Assembly (NCBI GenBank): GCA_948470475.1
Contig: OX419347.1
Span: 16,275,175 to 16,339,174 of the forward strand
Reading direction: 5' to 3'
From: Galaxea fascicularis
Lineage: Eukaryota > Cnidaria > Anthozoa > Scleractinia > Euphylliidae
Length of the DNA stretch: 64,000 bases
Part shown: positions 63,847 to 64,000 of the stretch, in pieces
How positions within the stretch are numbered: the stretch's first letter is position 1
Layout: each line of letters opens with the position of its first letter
Made by a program: the position numbers and the translations under genes
The notes under the pieces: generated by a model
What the model was told of the DNA's origin: nothing
The model's input: only the letters and a program-made list of their open reading frames with translations
Database searches by the model: none

Positions 63847-64000
63847 CTGGTGACGTTAAAAATAGTGAAATTCAATGAAGACATGCTGAAAAAGTACCGA
63901 TAAATGTAGATGGGTGTCAGTGCTAATTTCTCCAATCTCCATTTTTTTTTATTCTATCGCTAACTACGACTGGTGTTGCTGATTGTTACCGGATGGATCA

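Overview
The window looks like a nuclear genome segment of an anthozoan cnidarian, most likely a stony coral. The evidence is indirect: short, regularly phased exons in AT-rich introns, a very large discoidin-repeat gene, an intronless rhodopsin-like receptor, an L1-type LINE, many small palindromic elements, and elongator tRNA-Met genes of standard animal sequence. Species cannot be fixed from sequence alone.

Almost the whole window (63846 down to 2727, minus strand) is the interior of one giant gene. I resolve 33 complete and one partial F5/8 type C (discoidin) domains, about 5,200 residues, in 68 exons. Both ends run off the window, and no start, signal peptide, membrane segment or stop is visible. 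Each domain is two exons: A (about 290-329 nt, entered in phase 1) and B (139-145 nt, entered in phase 0, left in phase 1), so each domain is a phase 1-1 module. Neighbouring domains are usually joined by only four residues between cysteines.

The domains form a higher-order repeat. Numbered D1-D34 from N to C, every eighth domain is the same subtype (T1-T8): D1-D8, D9-D16, D17-D24, D25-D32, then D33-D34. Odd and even subtypes also alternate. Block-specific changes (exon lengths, extra introns, paired loss of both disulfide cysteines in T3 of blocks I and II) give a history of the duplications.

Two introns hold plus-strand arrays of elongator tRNA-Met(CAT) genes: fourteen tandem genes at 19669-23291 on a unit of about 277 bp, and a looser group at 49674-56292. 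A single copy sits at 26101. Nearly all carry a 13-nt intron at the canonical 37/38 site. The 7.6-kb intron of D5 also contains a plus-strand class A GPCR gene with one in-frame stop, and an inverted duplication carrying the tail of a second GPCR copy plus a tRNA.

The left edge (1-2433) is a minus-strand L1-like LINE: broken ORF1 and the endonuclease part of ORF2, cut by the window edge. The remaining introns hold MITE-like palindromes, microsatellites and unassigned AT-rich sequence.
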